Shown in pieces: positions 1-5,503 of a stretch of 5,503 nt of DNA. The DNA is from JAAZFZ01 sp035647435 (GTDB lineage: Bacteria > Bacillota > Clostridia > Oscillospirales > Acutalibacteraceae). Both the position numbers and the translations under genes were made by a program. The notes under the pieces are model-generated. The model saw nothing but the letters and a program-made list of their open reading frames with translations, was not told the origin of the DNA and did no database searches. Position 1 is the first letter of the stretch. Each line of letters starts with the position of its first letter. The DNA is taken from positions 1 to 5,503 of the forward strand of contig DASRNM010000049.1 in the NCBI GenBank assembly GCA_035647435.1, given 5' to 3'.

Positions 1-88
1 TTAATATCGTTGTCTTTTATCAATAAAAACTAAAAAAACACCTATAATAAATCTAAATAATTCTTTTGGAAAAGGACATTGAATATTT

Positions 89-141
89 GCAAAAAACTCT
101 TAAATGACATGGCTAGAGCAAATCATTTAATAAGTGTTTGC
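89..141. repeat. Imperfect inverted repeat upstream of the glyQS promoter
   Basis: Positions 89-107 and 123-141 form two 19-base arms that can pair at 15 of 19 positions around a 15-base loop. The inner eight pairs (TTAAATGA at 100-107 with TCATTTAA at 123-130) and the outer five (GCAAA with TTTGC) are perfect. The right arm ends two bases before the -35 hexamer at 144. A competing shorter hairpin, AGCAAA 117-122 with TTTGCT 137-142, uses part of the same sequence. Neither side carries the T-run expected of an intrinsic terminator, so an operator-like or DNA-structural role is more likely, but this is inference. The rest of 1-143 is AT-rich, with stops in all frames and no credible gene. Confidence 0.5.
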
Positions 142-143
142 TA

Positions 144-172
144 TTGACTTTTACGGCATATTAAACTATGAT
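144..172 (+). promoter_or_regulatory. Sigma-A (sigma-70 type) promoter for the glyQS operon
   Basis: TTGACT at 144-149 serves as the -35 box and TATGAT at 167-172 as the -10 box. The spacer is exactly 17 bases, and each box is one mismatch from consensus. Transcription would start near 179, leaving about 30 bases of leader before the TTG at 210. That is too short for a T-box riboswitch, which often controls tRNA synthetase genes in Firmicutes. This is the only strong promoter I see in the window, so it probably drives glyQS and the decarboxylase genes behind it. Confidence 0.8.
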
Positions 173-189
173 ATTTGTAAATTAATAAT

Positions 190-222
190 TTGGGGAGTGT
201 TGGCTTATATTGGGGAATGTTG
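190..222 (+). repeat. Direct repeat spanning the glyQS ribosome site and start
   Basis: TTGGGGAGTGTTG at 190-202 recurs as TTGGGGAATGTTG at 210-222, a 12 of 13 match with a 20-base period. Each copy carries a purine-rich GGGGA stretch that could act as a ribosome site. The first (GGGGAG, 192-197) sits 12 bases before the TTG at 210. The second (GGGGA, 212-216) sits 14 bases before the ATG at 231. Both spacings are longer than ideal, so the repeat leaves the true start ambiguous. It looks like a small local duplication. Confidence 0.6.
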
Positions 223-1589
223 AAAAAACGATGGAAAAAATTGTATCTCTCTGCAAAGGTAGAGGTTTTGTATACGCAGGCAGTGAGATTTATGGCGGAC
301 TCTCAAACACATGGGATTACGGACCATTGGGAGTTGAGTTCAAAAACAATGTCAAGCGCGCATGGTGGCAGAAATTTGTTCAAGAGAACCCATACAATGT
401 CGGCCTTGATTCCGCAATACTGATGAATCCTCAAGTCTGGGTTGCTTCCGGGCACGTTGGGGGTTTTTCCGACCCGTTGATGGACTGTAAGGGTTGCAAA
501 ACACGCCACAGAGCTGACGATTTAATAGAGGCCACGGGTGCAAACCCCTCAGGCTGGAGCCTTGAGCAAATGGCAGAATATATATCTAAAAACAATGTTG
601 TATGCCCAGGATGTGGGTCAAGTAATTTTACAGATATACGCAAATTTAATCTTATGTTTAAAACGTTTCAGGGAGTTACAGAGAATGCAAGAAACGAAAT
701 ATTCCTCAGACCAGAAACGGCTCAAGGAATATTTGTGAACTTTTCTAACATTCAAAGAACAACAAGGAAAAAAATTCCGTTCGGAGTTTGTCAAGTCGGC
801 AAAAGTTTCAGAAATGAAATCACACCCGGAAACTTTGTTTTCAGAACAAGAGAATTTGAGCAGATGGAATGTGAGTTTTTCTGCAAGCCCGGCACTGAAC
901 TTGAATGGTTTAGTTATTGGAAGAACTTTTGCTATGAGTGGCTTTTGTCCCTTGGCTTGAAGTCGGAAAACATTCGCCTTCGTGACCATGATGAAGAGGA
1001 GCTCTCACACTATTCAAACGCAACAACTGATTTTGAGTTTATGTTCCCGTTCGGTTGGGGTGAATTATGGGGCGTCGCAAGCCGTAGGGATTTTGACTTT
1101 AAACAGCATCAAAAAACATCAGGTAAGAGTCTGGAGTATTTTGACCAGACAACGGGGGAGAAATATTTGCCATTTGTCGTAGAGCCTTCACTCGGCGCAG
1201 ATAGAGTTGCTCTCGCATTTTTGTGCGATGCATATGATGAGGAGGTTGTTGACAGTGAAAAGGGCGACACGAGAATAGTGTTGCGCTTACACCCTGCACT
1301 TGCTCCGATAAAAGTGGCGATTCTTCCGCTGTCAAAAAAATTAAACGAGGGTGCAAGGGAAATTTACGCCACCCTTTCAAAAAAGTTTATGTGCGAGTAT
1401 GATGACGCAGGTTCAATAGGCAAGCGTTACCGTCGCCAAGACGAAATAGGTACACCGTATTGTGTAACATTTGACTTTGATTCGCTCGAGGATAAATGTG
1501 TTACCGTGCGTGAAAGGGATAGCATGGAACAGATCAGATTGCCAATTTCCGAACTCGCTTCATATATAGAAAATAAGTTACAGTTTTAG
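210..1589 (+). CDS. glyQS: Glycine--tRNA ligase (dimeric alpha2 type, class II)
   Basis: This cytoplasmic enzyme charges tRNA-Gly with glycine using ATP. The 459-residue product has the expected domain order. An N-terminal motif-1 region (EIYGGL...DYGPLGVEFKNN, residues 26-47) is followed by an insert with two zinc-type pairs, C93/C96 and C132/C135. Next come the signature RPETAQGIFVNF (168-179), motif 2 (FRNEITPGNF...REFEQME, 200-220) and motif 3 (GADRVALAFL, 329-338). The anticodon-binding domain starts near APIKVAILPL (365-374) and runs to the end. Length fits clostridial members; the Thermus enzyme is longer, about 500 residues. The TTG at 210 is preferred because it keeps the EKTMEKIV N-terminus I recall from relatives; the ATG at 231 would remove seven residues. 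An in-frame TAA at 186 blocks further extension. This is the single-chain type, not the separate GlyQ/GlyS alpha2beta2 enzyme. Confidence 0.96.
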   Translation: MGNVEKTMEKIVSLCKGRGFVYAGSEIYGGLSNTWDYGPLGVEFKNNVKRAWWQKFVQENPYNVGLDSAILMNPQVWVASGHVGGFSDPLMDCKGCKTRHRADDLIEATGANPSGWSLEQMAEYISKNNVVCPGCGSSNFTDIRKFNLMFKTFQGVTENARNEIFLRPETAQGIFVNFSNIQRTTRKKIPFGVCQVGKSFRNEITPGNFVFRTREFEQMECEFFCKPGTELEWFSYWKNFCYEWLLSLGLKSENIRLRDHDEEELSHYSNATTDFEFMFPFGWGELWGVASRRDFDFKQHQKTSGKSLEYFDQTTGEKYLPFVVEPSLGADRVALAFLCDAYDEEVVDSEKGDTRIVLRLHPALAPIKVAILPLSKKLNEGAREIYATLSKKFMCEYDDAGSIGKRYRRQDEIGTPYCVTFDFDSLEDKCVTVRERDSMEQIRLPISELASYIENKLQF

Positions 1590-1593
1590 GAGG
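1588..1593 (+). promoter_or_regulatory. Ribosome binding site overlapping the glyQS stop
   Basis: A perfect AGGAGG begins inside the TAG stop of glyQS (1587-1589) and lies seven bases before the ATG at 1601. The overlap means ribosomes finishing glyQS reach the initiation site of the carboxyltransferase gene. This supports co-transcription and possible translational coupling. Confidence 0.85.
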
Positions 1594-1600
1594 CTTTCAA

Positions 1601-2989
1601 ATGAAAGTGAAGTTTACCGAAACGGTGTTGAGGGACGCTAACCAGTCTTTGATAGCGACACGATTGCCGTTTGATGATTTTTTGCCTATTTTGTCAAAAA
1701 TGGACAAAGCAGGCTATCATTCAATAGAGTGTTGGGGTGGGGCAACCTTTGACTCCTGCCTTCGTTACTTGAATGAAGACCCTTGGGAGCGCTTGAGAAA
1801 AATTCGTAAAGCGTGCCCGAACACAAAATTACAGATGCTTTTGAGAGGGCAGAACATTTTGGGGTACAAACATTATCCCGACGATGTTGTCAGGCTTTTT
1901 GTAAGAAAAAGTGTTGAGAATGGCATTGATATTATTCGAATTTTCGATGCTCTCAATGACACAAGAAACATTGAGGTTGCTGTTGACGAAACTCTCAAGT
2001 GCGGTGCGCATGCGCAAGGCGCAATCTGTTTCACAATTAGCCCGATACACAATCTTGAAAGCTACATTAAAACCGCAAAAGAGATGGAAAAACTCGGCGT
2101 GAACTCGATTTGCATTAAAGATATGGCAGGCATTATGGGCCCGCAAGAGGCTTATGACCTTGTCAAGAATCTTAAAGAGAATGTTAAACTGCCGATAGTT
2201 GTTCATACACACTGCACAACAGGGCTTGGGTTGCTTTCGCTTCAAAAGGCTGTTGAGGCAGGAGCAGATGTTATTGATACTGCTATTTCGAGTTTTTCAG
2301 GCGGCACTTCTCAGCCACCGACGGAAACACTCGCATATGCTTTTCGTCAGCAGGGTTATGAGGTTGGGCTTAATGACAAGGTTGTTAAAGAAATTAACGA
2401 TTTCTTCAAACCCTTGAGCAGGCAATTTATTGAAAGCGGTCAGCTTAATCCTCTTGTAATGGGGACAGAAACTGATGCTTTAGTATATCAAATACCCGGC
2501 GGAATGCTTTCAAATCTTGTATCACAGCTAACCGCACAAAACAAGCTGGACAAGCTTGACGAAGTTCTTGCCGAAACACCCAGAGTTCGTAAGGACCTGG
2601 GATATCCTCCACTTGTAACCCCAATGAGTCAAATGGTTGGTGTTCAGGCAACCGTAAATGTCCTCACGGGCGAGAGGTATAAAAATATTTCCAAGGAAGT
2701 AAAGAATTATATAAAGGGCGAATATGGTAGAGCTCCCGGCAAAATAGACGAAGAGCTTCGCAAAACAGTTCTCGCAGACGAGGAGCCTATAAAGGGGCGC
2801 TATGCCGACCTGCTCGAACCCGGTGTTCAGGCTGCAAGAGAATATTTGGGTGAGCGTGCAAAGTCGGATGAAGATGTTTTATCATATATCGCATTCCCTG
2901 CACAGGCAGAGGCATTCTTTGAAAAACGCGAAGAGCTAGCAAAGAGAACATTTTCATACTCAATTAAAATAGTCGAAGGAGAGGATTAA
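1601..2989 (+). CDS. oadA: Oxaloacetate decarboxylase alpha subunit, carboxyltransferase only
   Basis: This subunit probably transfers the carboxyl group of oxaloacetate to protein-bound biotin, releasing pyruvate. It belongs to the pyruvate carboxylase / transcarboxylase 5S / OadA carboxyltransferase family. The N-terminal TIM barrel carries ETVLRDANQS (residues 7-16), LLRGQNILGY (80-89), FDALND (115-120), CIKDMAG (171-177) and HTHCTTGLG (202-210). The metal ligands should be D12, the carbamylated lysine K173, H202 and H204. These match D17, K178, H207 and H209 of Vibrio cholerae OadA (numbers recalled) at a constant offset of five. The C-terminal part (about 260-462) is the helical region of the family. 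At 462 residues it lacks the Ala/Pro linker and biotin domain of classical OadA (about 590 residues); the biotin carrier is the gene two downstream. Subunit B of a two-part pyruvate carboxylase is an alternative, but no biotin carboxylase is present and the OadB neighbour favours the Na+ pump. Confidence 0.92.
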   Translation: MKVKFTETVLRDANQSLIATRLPFDDFLPILSKMDKAGYHSIECWGGATFDSCLRYLNEDPWERLRKIRKACPNTKLQMLLRGQNILGYKHYPDDVVRLFVRKSVENGIDIIRIFDALNDTRNIEVAVDETLKCGAHAQGAICFTISPIHNLESYIKTAKEMEKLGVNSICIKDMAGIMGPQEAYDLVKNLKENVKLPIVVHTHCTTGLGLLSLQKAVEAGADVIDTAISSFSGGTSQPPTETLAYAFRQQGYEVGLNDKVVKEINDFFKPLSRQFIESGQLNPLVMGTETDALVYQIPGGMLSNLVSQLTAQNKLDKLDEVLAETPRVRKDLGYPPLVTPMSQMVGVQATVNVLTGERYKNISKEVKNYIKGEYGRAPGKIDEELRKTVLADEEPIKGRYADLLEPGVQAAREYLGERAKSDEDVLSYIAFPAQAEAFFEKREELAKRTFSYSIKIVEGED

Positions 2990-3361
2990 ATGCTCGATAT
3001 AAGCAACTTTGGCTTATCGGATGCTCTTATGGTTTCAATCACGGGCATCCTTGTGGTTTTGCTTGAGTTGGCTCTTATCGCAGTTGCTATTATGATTATT
3101 TCAAAAATTATCAGAATGTTTGGCAGAAAGTCAGATGAAAAAGTTGACGCACCTGCCTATAAAGACAACACAATAAGCTCACAGGCGCCCGTTGAGCAAA
3201 AGGTTCAGTCGGGCACGATGGTTTCAAGAGGAAGCTGTGATTTTATTAATGTTGACGATGCGAGTGCTGCTGTCATAATGGCCATTGTAAGCAACGAAAG
3301 CGGGATTCCGCTCAACAGACTCAGCTTTAAATCAATTAAGCTATTGGAGGGCAGACAATAA
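2990..3361 (+). CDS. OadG/MmdD-like small membrane subunit of the decarboxylase
   Basis: This 123-residue protein probably anchors and assembles the decarboxylase complex at the membrane, as the OadG gamma and MmdD delta subunits do. One hydrophobic helix spans residues 13-38. It is followed by basic residues K39, R42, R46 and K47, which predict an outside N-terminus and a cytoplasmic C-terminus. A polar, probably flexible stretch (48-80) leads to a conserved-looking tail, DFINVDDASAAVIMAIVSNE (84-103), ending in SFKSIKLLEG. Its ATG directly follows the TAA of the upstream gene with no gap, and AAGGAG at 2976-2981 lies eight bases before the start. The protein has no histidine, so it cannot supply the zinc-binding histidines described in Klebsiella OadG. 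The assignment rests on size, topology, position and tail more than on a catalytic motif. Confidence 0.8.
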   Translation: MLDISNFGLSDALMVSITGILVVLLELALIAVAIMIISKIIRMFGRKSDEKVDAPAYKDNTISSQAPVEQKVQSGTMVSRGSCDFINVDDASAAVIMAIVSNESGIPLNRLSFKSIKLLEGRQ

Positions 3362-3765
3362 TGAAATATGTAATTAGTCTCAATGGGAAAAATTATGAGG
3401 TTAAGGTTGAAAAGACCGATGCCGTAATTACAAACATTGAAGATATATCAGCACCAGCGCCGGCGCAAAAAGTGAAACCTGTTGCAACCCCAGAACCTGT
3501 TGCAGCTCCCGAACCTGTACAGGCTCCCGTTGTGGCACCAGCACCCTCAACCGAAGGCGAGAAGGTGCTTTCACCAATGCCCGGCAACATTATTTCCGTC
3601 ACAGCGTCGGAAGGTGAATCGATTAAGGCAGGCGATGTTATCATGATACTAGAGGCAATGAAGATGGAAAATGATATTGTTGCACCTAATGACGGGGTTA
3701 TAAAGCAAATTCTTGTCAGCAAGGGTTCAACAGTAAATACAGACGATGTTCTTGCCGTAATTTAA
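3361..3765 (+). CDS. Biotin carboxyl carrier protein of the decarboxylase
   Basis: This 134-residue carrier shuttles carboxybiotin between the carboxyltransferase and OadB. An N-terminal segment (MKYVISLNGKNYEVKVEK, 1-18) is followed by an Ala/Pro/Val-rich flexible linker (about 31-62). The biotinyl domain begins near VLSPMPGNI (69-77). The biotin attachment motif EAMKMEN is at 98-104, with K101 as the modified lysine and 33 residues after it, which is usual for this domain. The start ATG overlaps the TAA of the preceding gene by one base (TAATG), with GGAGGG at 3346-3351 as the ribosome site. It resembles MmdC or the gamma subunits of glutaconyl-CoA decarboxylase, and equally the detached C-terminus of OadA. 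Biotinylation would need a ligase encoded elsewhere. The neighbours make a role in acetyl-CoA carboxylase unlikely. Confidence 0.93.
   Translation: MKYVISLNGKNYEVKVEKTDAVITNIEDISAPAPAQKVKPVATPEPVAAPEPVQAPVVAPAPSTEGEKVLSPMPGNIISVTASEGESIKAGDVIMILEAMKMENDIVAPNDGVIKQILVSKGSTVNTDDVLAVI
3478..3531 (+). repeat. Three-copy 18-bp repeat coding for the carrier linker
   Basis: Three in-frame units at 3478-3495, 3496-3513 and 3514-3531 encode PVATPE, PVAAPE and PVQAPV (residues 40-57). Units 1 and 2 match at 15 of 18 bases, units 2 and 3 at 12 of 18. The repeat builds the swinging-arm linker and is a plausible site of length change by slippage. Confidence 0.75.
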
Positions 3766-3769
3766 GGAG
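3764..3769 (+). promoter_or_regulatory. Ribosome binding site for oadB overlapping the carrier stop
   Basis: AAGGAG starts inside the TAA stop of the carrier gene (3763-3765) and lies seven bases before the ATG at 3777. This fixes the oadB start and again suggests coupled translation along the operon. Confidence 0.8.
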
Positions 3770-3776
3770 TGCTTAA

Positions 3777-4949
3777 ATGAATTTAATCGGAATATTGCAG
3801 GGACTGTGGGCGTCGTCAGGTTTTTCTGCCTTAATGTGGCAGGAGGCGACAATGATACTTGTATCTTTTGCCTTGTTGTACCTTGCAATTGTCAAAAAAT
3901 TTGAACCCCTCTTATTACTTCCCATCGCCTTTGGCATACTACTTGCCAATCTTCCCGGAACAGGTCTTATGGCAGACCCGGCGGGGTTGATGGATACATC
4001 AAATATTATTGAGGGCGCTCGTTGGTATGATACGGGTGTGCTCAGGCTTATATACGCAGGCGTAAAAAGCAGCATATTCCCGTGCTTGATTTTTTTAGGG
4101 GTGGGAGCAATGACGGATTTTGGCCCGCTCATTTCCAACCCTGTCAGTCTTCTCCTTGGCGCTGCCGCCCAGTTAGGAATATATGCGGCATTTATTATTT
4201 CAATTTTGATGGGATATTTGCCAAACGAGGCCGCAGCAATATCCATTATCGGCGGTGCAGACGGACCGACAGCAATATTCTTGGCGACTAAATTAGCGTC
4301 AAACCTGTTAGCTCCTATTGCGGTTGCGGCATATTCATATATGGCGTTGATACCGCTGATTCAACCACCTATTATGCGTCTGCTCACAACCAAAAAAGAG
4401 CGTTCCGTTAAAATGAAACAGCTCAGAAAGGTTGGCAAAACCGAGAGGATAATATTCCCAATAGTCGTTCTTGTTCTATGCACATTAATGCTCCCAGCGG
4501 TTGCTCCGTTAATCGGAATGCTTATGCTCGGCAACCTTTTCAGAGAGAGTGGAGTTGTCGAAAGGCTCAGCGATGTGGCTCAAAACGCACTTTCAAACAT
4601 TGTTACGATTCTGTTGGGGCTCTCCGTTGGTGCGACTGCTAACGGGCAGGACTTTCTACAACCTAAAACACTTGGTATTATCGCAATTGGACTTGTTGCA
4701 TTTGCGTTCTCGACAGTCGGGGGAGTCCTTTTCGGGAAGCTTCTTTATGTCATCACAGGTGGCAAGATAAACCCGTTAATCGGTGCAGCCGGGGTTTCCG
4801 CTGTTCCTATGGCGGCCCGTGTTGCTCAGGTTGAGGGGAGAAAAGCTAACCCAACAAACTTCCTTCTCATGCACGCAATGGGCCCGAATGTTGCAGGAGT
4901 TATTGGTTCTGCCGTCGCGGCAGGCTTTATGCTTCTAATGTTTGGGTAA
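3777..4949 (+). CDS. oadB: Oxaloacetate decarboxylase beta subunit, Na+ pump
   Basis: This integral membrane subunit decarboxylates carboxybiotin and couples it to Na+ export. The 390-residue protein has many hydrophobic segments, including helices near 25-60, 100-145, 175-200, 225-255, 300-325 and 373-389. The family signature GGADGPTAIF (159-168) contains D162. Further key motifs are AYSYMALIPLIQPP (185-198), NPLIGAAGVSAVPMAAR (332-348) and HAMGPNVAGVIGSAVAAG (366-383). D162, Y188, N332, G336, S341, R348 and N371 fall at a constant offset of 41 from D203, Y229, N373, G377, S382, R389 and N412 of Klebsiella OadB (numbers recalled), so the Na+ and carboxybiotin site appears intact. The protein is shorter than Klebsiella OadB (about 433), mainly before D162. 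MmdB and GcdB are close homologues; the choice of OAD rests on the alpha subunit. Confidence 0.95.
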   Translation: MNLIGILQGLWASSGFSALMWQEATMILVSFALLYLAIVKKFEPLLLLPIAFGILLANLPGTGLMADPAGLMDTSNIIEGARWYDTGVLRLIYAGVKSSIFPCLIFLGVGAMTDFGPLISNPVSLLLGAAAQLGIYAAFIISILMGYLPNEAAAISIIGGADGPTAIFLATKLASNLLAPIAVAAYSYMALIPLIQPPIMRLLTTKKERSVKMKQLRKVGKTERIIFPIVVLVLCTLMLPAVAPLIGMLMLGNLFRESGVVERLSDVAQNALSNIVTILLGLSVGATANGQDFLQPKTLGIIAIGLVAFAFSTVGGVLFGKLLYVITGGKINPLIGAAGVSAVPMAARVAQVEGRKANPTNFLLMHAMGPNVAGVIGSAVAAGFMLLMFG

Positions 4950-4979
4950 TGCAAAATTAAAAGATTGGTAGGTGGTAAT

Positions 4980-5503
4980 ATGTCCGCACCTCTCGCTCAA
5001 AGAATTAGACCCACAAAAATTGAAGATATGGTAGGTCAACACCACCTGCTTAATAAAGACAAACCCTTGAGGAACATCATCTTGTCGGGTCAAATTCCCA
5101 ACTTGATTTTTTATGGACCATCAGGGGTTGGCAAAACAACTCTTGCAAGTATAATAGCAAAACAAACCAACCGCCATTTTGTCCAACTCAACGGCACCAC
5201 TGCCGGAACAGCAGACATAAAGGCGGTTGTTTCACAGCTTGATACAATGATAGCGCTCAACGGTGTGCTTTTGTACCTTGATGAGATCCAATATTTTAAT
5301 AAAAAGCAACAACAAACACTTCTTGAACACATCGAAAACGGTTCGATAACCTTAATAGCCTCAACAACCGAAAACCCTTATTTTTATGTATATAACGCTA
5401 TCTTGAGCCGTTCAACTGTTTTTGAATTTAAATCTCTTTTGCCAACGGATATTTTACCTGCGGTTAAAAGAGCCTTTGATTTTTTGTCAAAAGAATACAG
5501 TGA
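4980..5503 (+). CDS. rarA: Replication-associated recombination protein A, partial (N-terminus)
   Basis: This is the N-terminal 174 residues of an AAA+ ATPase of the RarA/MgsA (WRNIP1) family, which acts at stalled replication forks. The reading frame is open to the window edge. The start region PLAQRIRPTKIEDMVGQHHLL (4-24) is characteristic of the family. Walker A is GPSGVGKT (46-53), Walker B LLYLDEIQ (97-104, D101/E102), sensor 1 STTEN (128-132), and the arginine-finger region SRS has R144. The DEIQYFNKKQQQ stretch differs from the commoner DEIHRFNKAQQD, a variation I associate with clostridial members. The ATG at 4980 follows a GT-rich ribosome site (AGGTGG, 4970-4975). The 30-bp gap after oadB shows no terminator, so rarA may lie at the end of the same transcript, though its function is unrelated. 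The clamp-loader and tetramerisation domains would lie beyond the window. Confidence 0.93.
   Translation, partial: MSAPLAQRIRPTKIEDMVGQHHLLNKDKPLRNIILSGQIPNLIFYGPSGVGKTTLASIIAKQTNRHFVQLNGTTAGTADIKAVVSQLDTMIALNGVLLYLDEIQYFNKKQQQTLLEHIENGSITLIASTTENPYFYVYNAILSRSTVFEFKSLLPTDILPAVKRAFDFLSKEYS

Noticed and set aside
43..48. TATAAT that could be a second -10 box
   Set aside because: No -35-like hexamer sits 16-18 bases upstream, and the region is AT-rich enough for the match to occur by chance.
79..147. Possible 22-codon leader ORF (TTG 79, in-frame ATG 109) before the promoter
   Set aside because: The purine-rich AAAAGGA ends only two bases before the TTG, the ORF lies upstream of the good promoter, and it has no run of glycine codons that would suggest attenuation.
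100..209. T-box riboswitch expected upstream of a Firmicutes tRNA synthetase gene
   Set aside because: The leader after the predicted transcription start is about 30 bases and shows no T-box consensus or terminator/antiterminator pair.
190..423. 77-codon open frame starting at TTG 190 over the glyQS start
   Set aside because: It is out of frame with glyQS, whose protein is strongly conserved across the same bases, and its translation shows no recognisable features.
3393..3722. 109-codon minus-strand open frame opposite the biotin carrier gene
   Set aside because: The Gly/Ala/Thr/Ser-rich translation is the mirror of the Ala/Pro linker; it has no independent support.
3773..4246. 157-codon open frame on the minus strand inside oadB
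   Set aside because: It lies opposite a well-conserved OadB coding region and is best explained as a shadow of its codon usage; no ribosome site or family motif is visible.
1..5503. Mobile elements, CRISPR arrays, tRNA or rRNA genes
   Set aside because: No terminal repeats with transposase coding, no regularly spaced repeats, and no tRNA- or rRNA-like segments were seen; nearly the whole window from 210 on is coding.

Overview
The window reads as chromosomal core sequence from an anaerobic, low-to-moderate-GC bacterium of the class Clostridia (Firmicutes). The basis is the dimeric glycyl-tRNA synthetase with a CxxC...CxxC zinc insert, strong AGGAGG/AAGGAG ribosome sites, a textbook sigma-A promoter, a membrane sodium-pump decarboxylase and a clostridial-looking RarA. 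The genus cannot be named from the sequence alone. All five complete genes and one partial gene lie on the + strand.

Layout. Positions 1-209 are AT-rich and hold no convincing gene. They contain an imperfect 19-bp inverted repeat (89-141), a near-consensus promoter (144-172) and a 20-bp-period direct repeat across the first translation start. Next come glyQS (glycine--tRNA ligase, TTG start proposed at 210), a stand-alone pyruvate/oxaloacetate-type carboxyltransferase (1601-2989), a small OadG/MmdD-like membrane subunit (2990-3361), a free biotin carboxyl carrier protein (3361-3765) and the OadB sodium-translocating beta subunit (3777-4949). A 30-bp gap leads to rarA, which runs off the right edge.

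How the genes work together. The four genes at 1601-4949 encode what looks like a complete Na+-pumping oxaloacetate decarboxylase. The carboxyltransferase moves CO2 from oxaloacetate to the biotin on the carrier protein, giving pyruvate. OadB then decarboxylates carboxybiotin and exports Na+. The OadG-like protein tethers the parts at the membrane. The carrier is a separate protein, not the C-terminal domain of the alpha subunit, so the arrangement resembles methylmalonyl-CoA decarboxylase operons (A-D-C-B) but with an oxaloacetate-type catalytic subunit. Gene junctions are 11 bp, 0 bp, a 1-bp overlap and 11 bp, so these genes are very probably co-transcribed with glyQS from the promoter at 144-172. 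No second promoter or terminator is evident between them.

I found no wholly undescribed system. The most notable points are the split-subunit decarboxylase, its placement behind a tRNA synthetase gene, the histidine-free OadG-like subunit, and the dyad and duplicated sequence around the leader promoter and first start.
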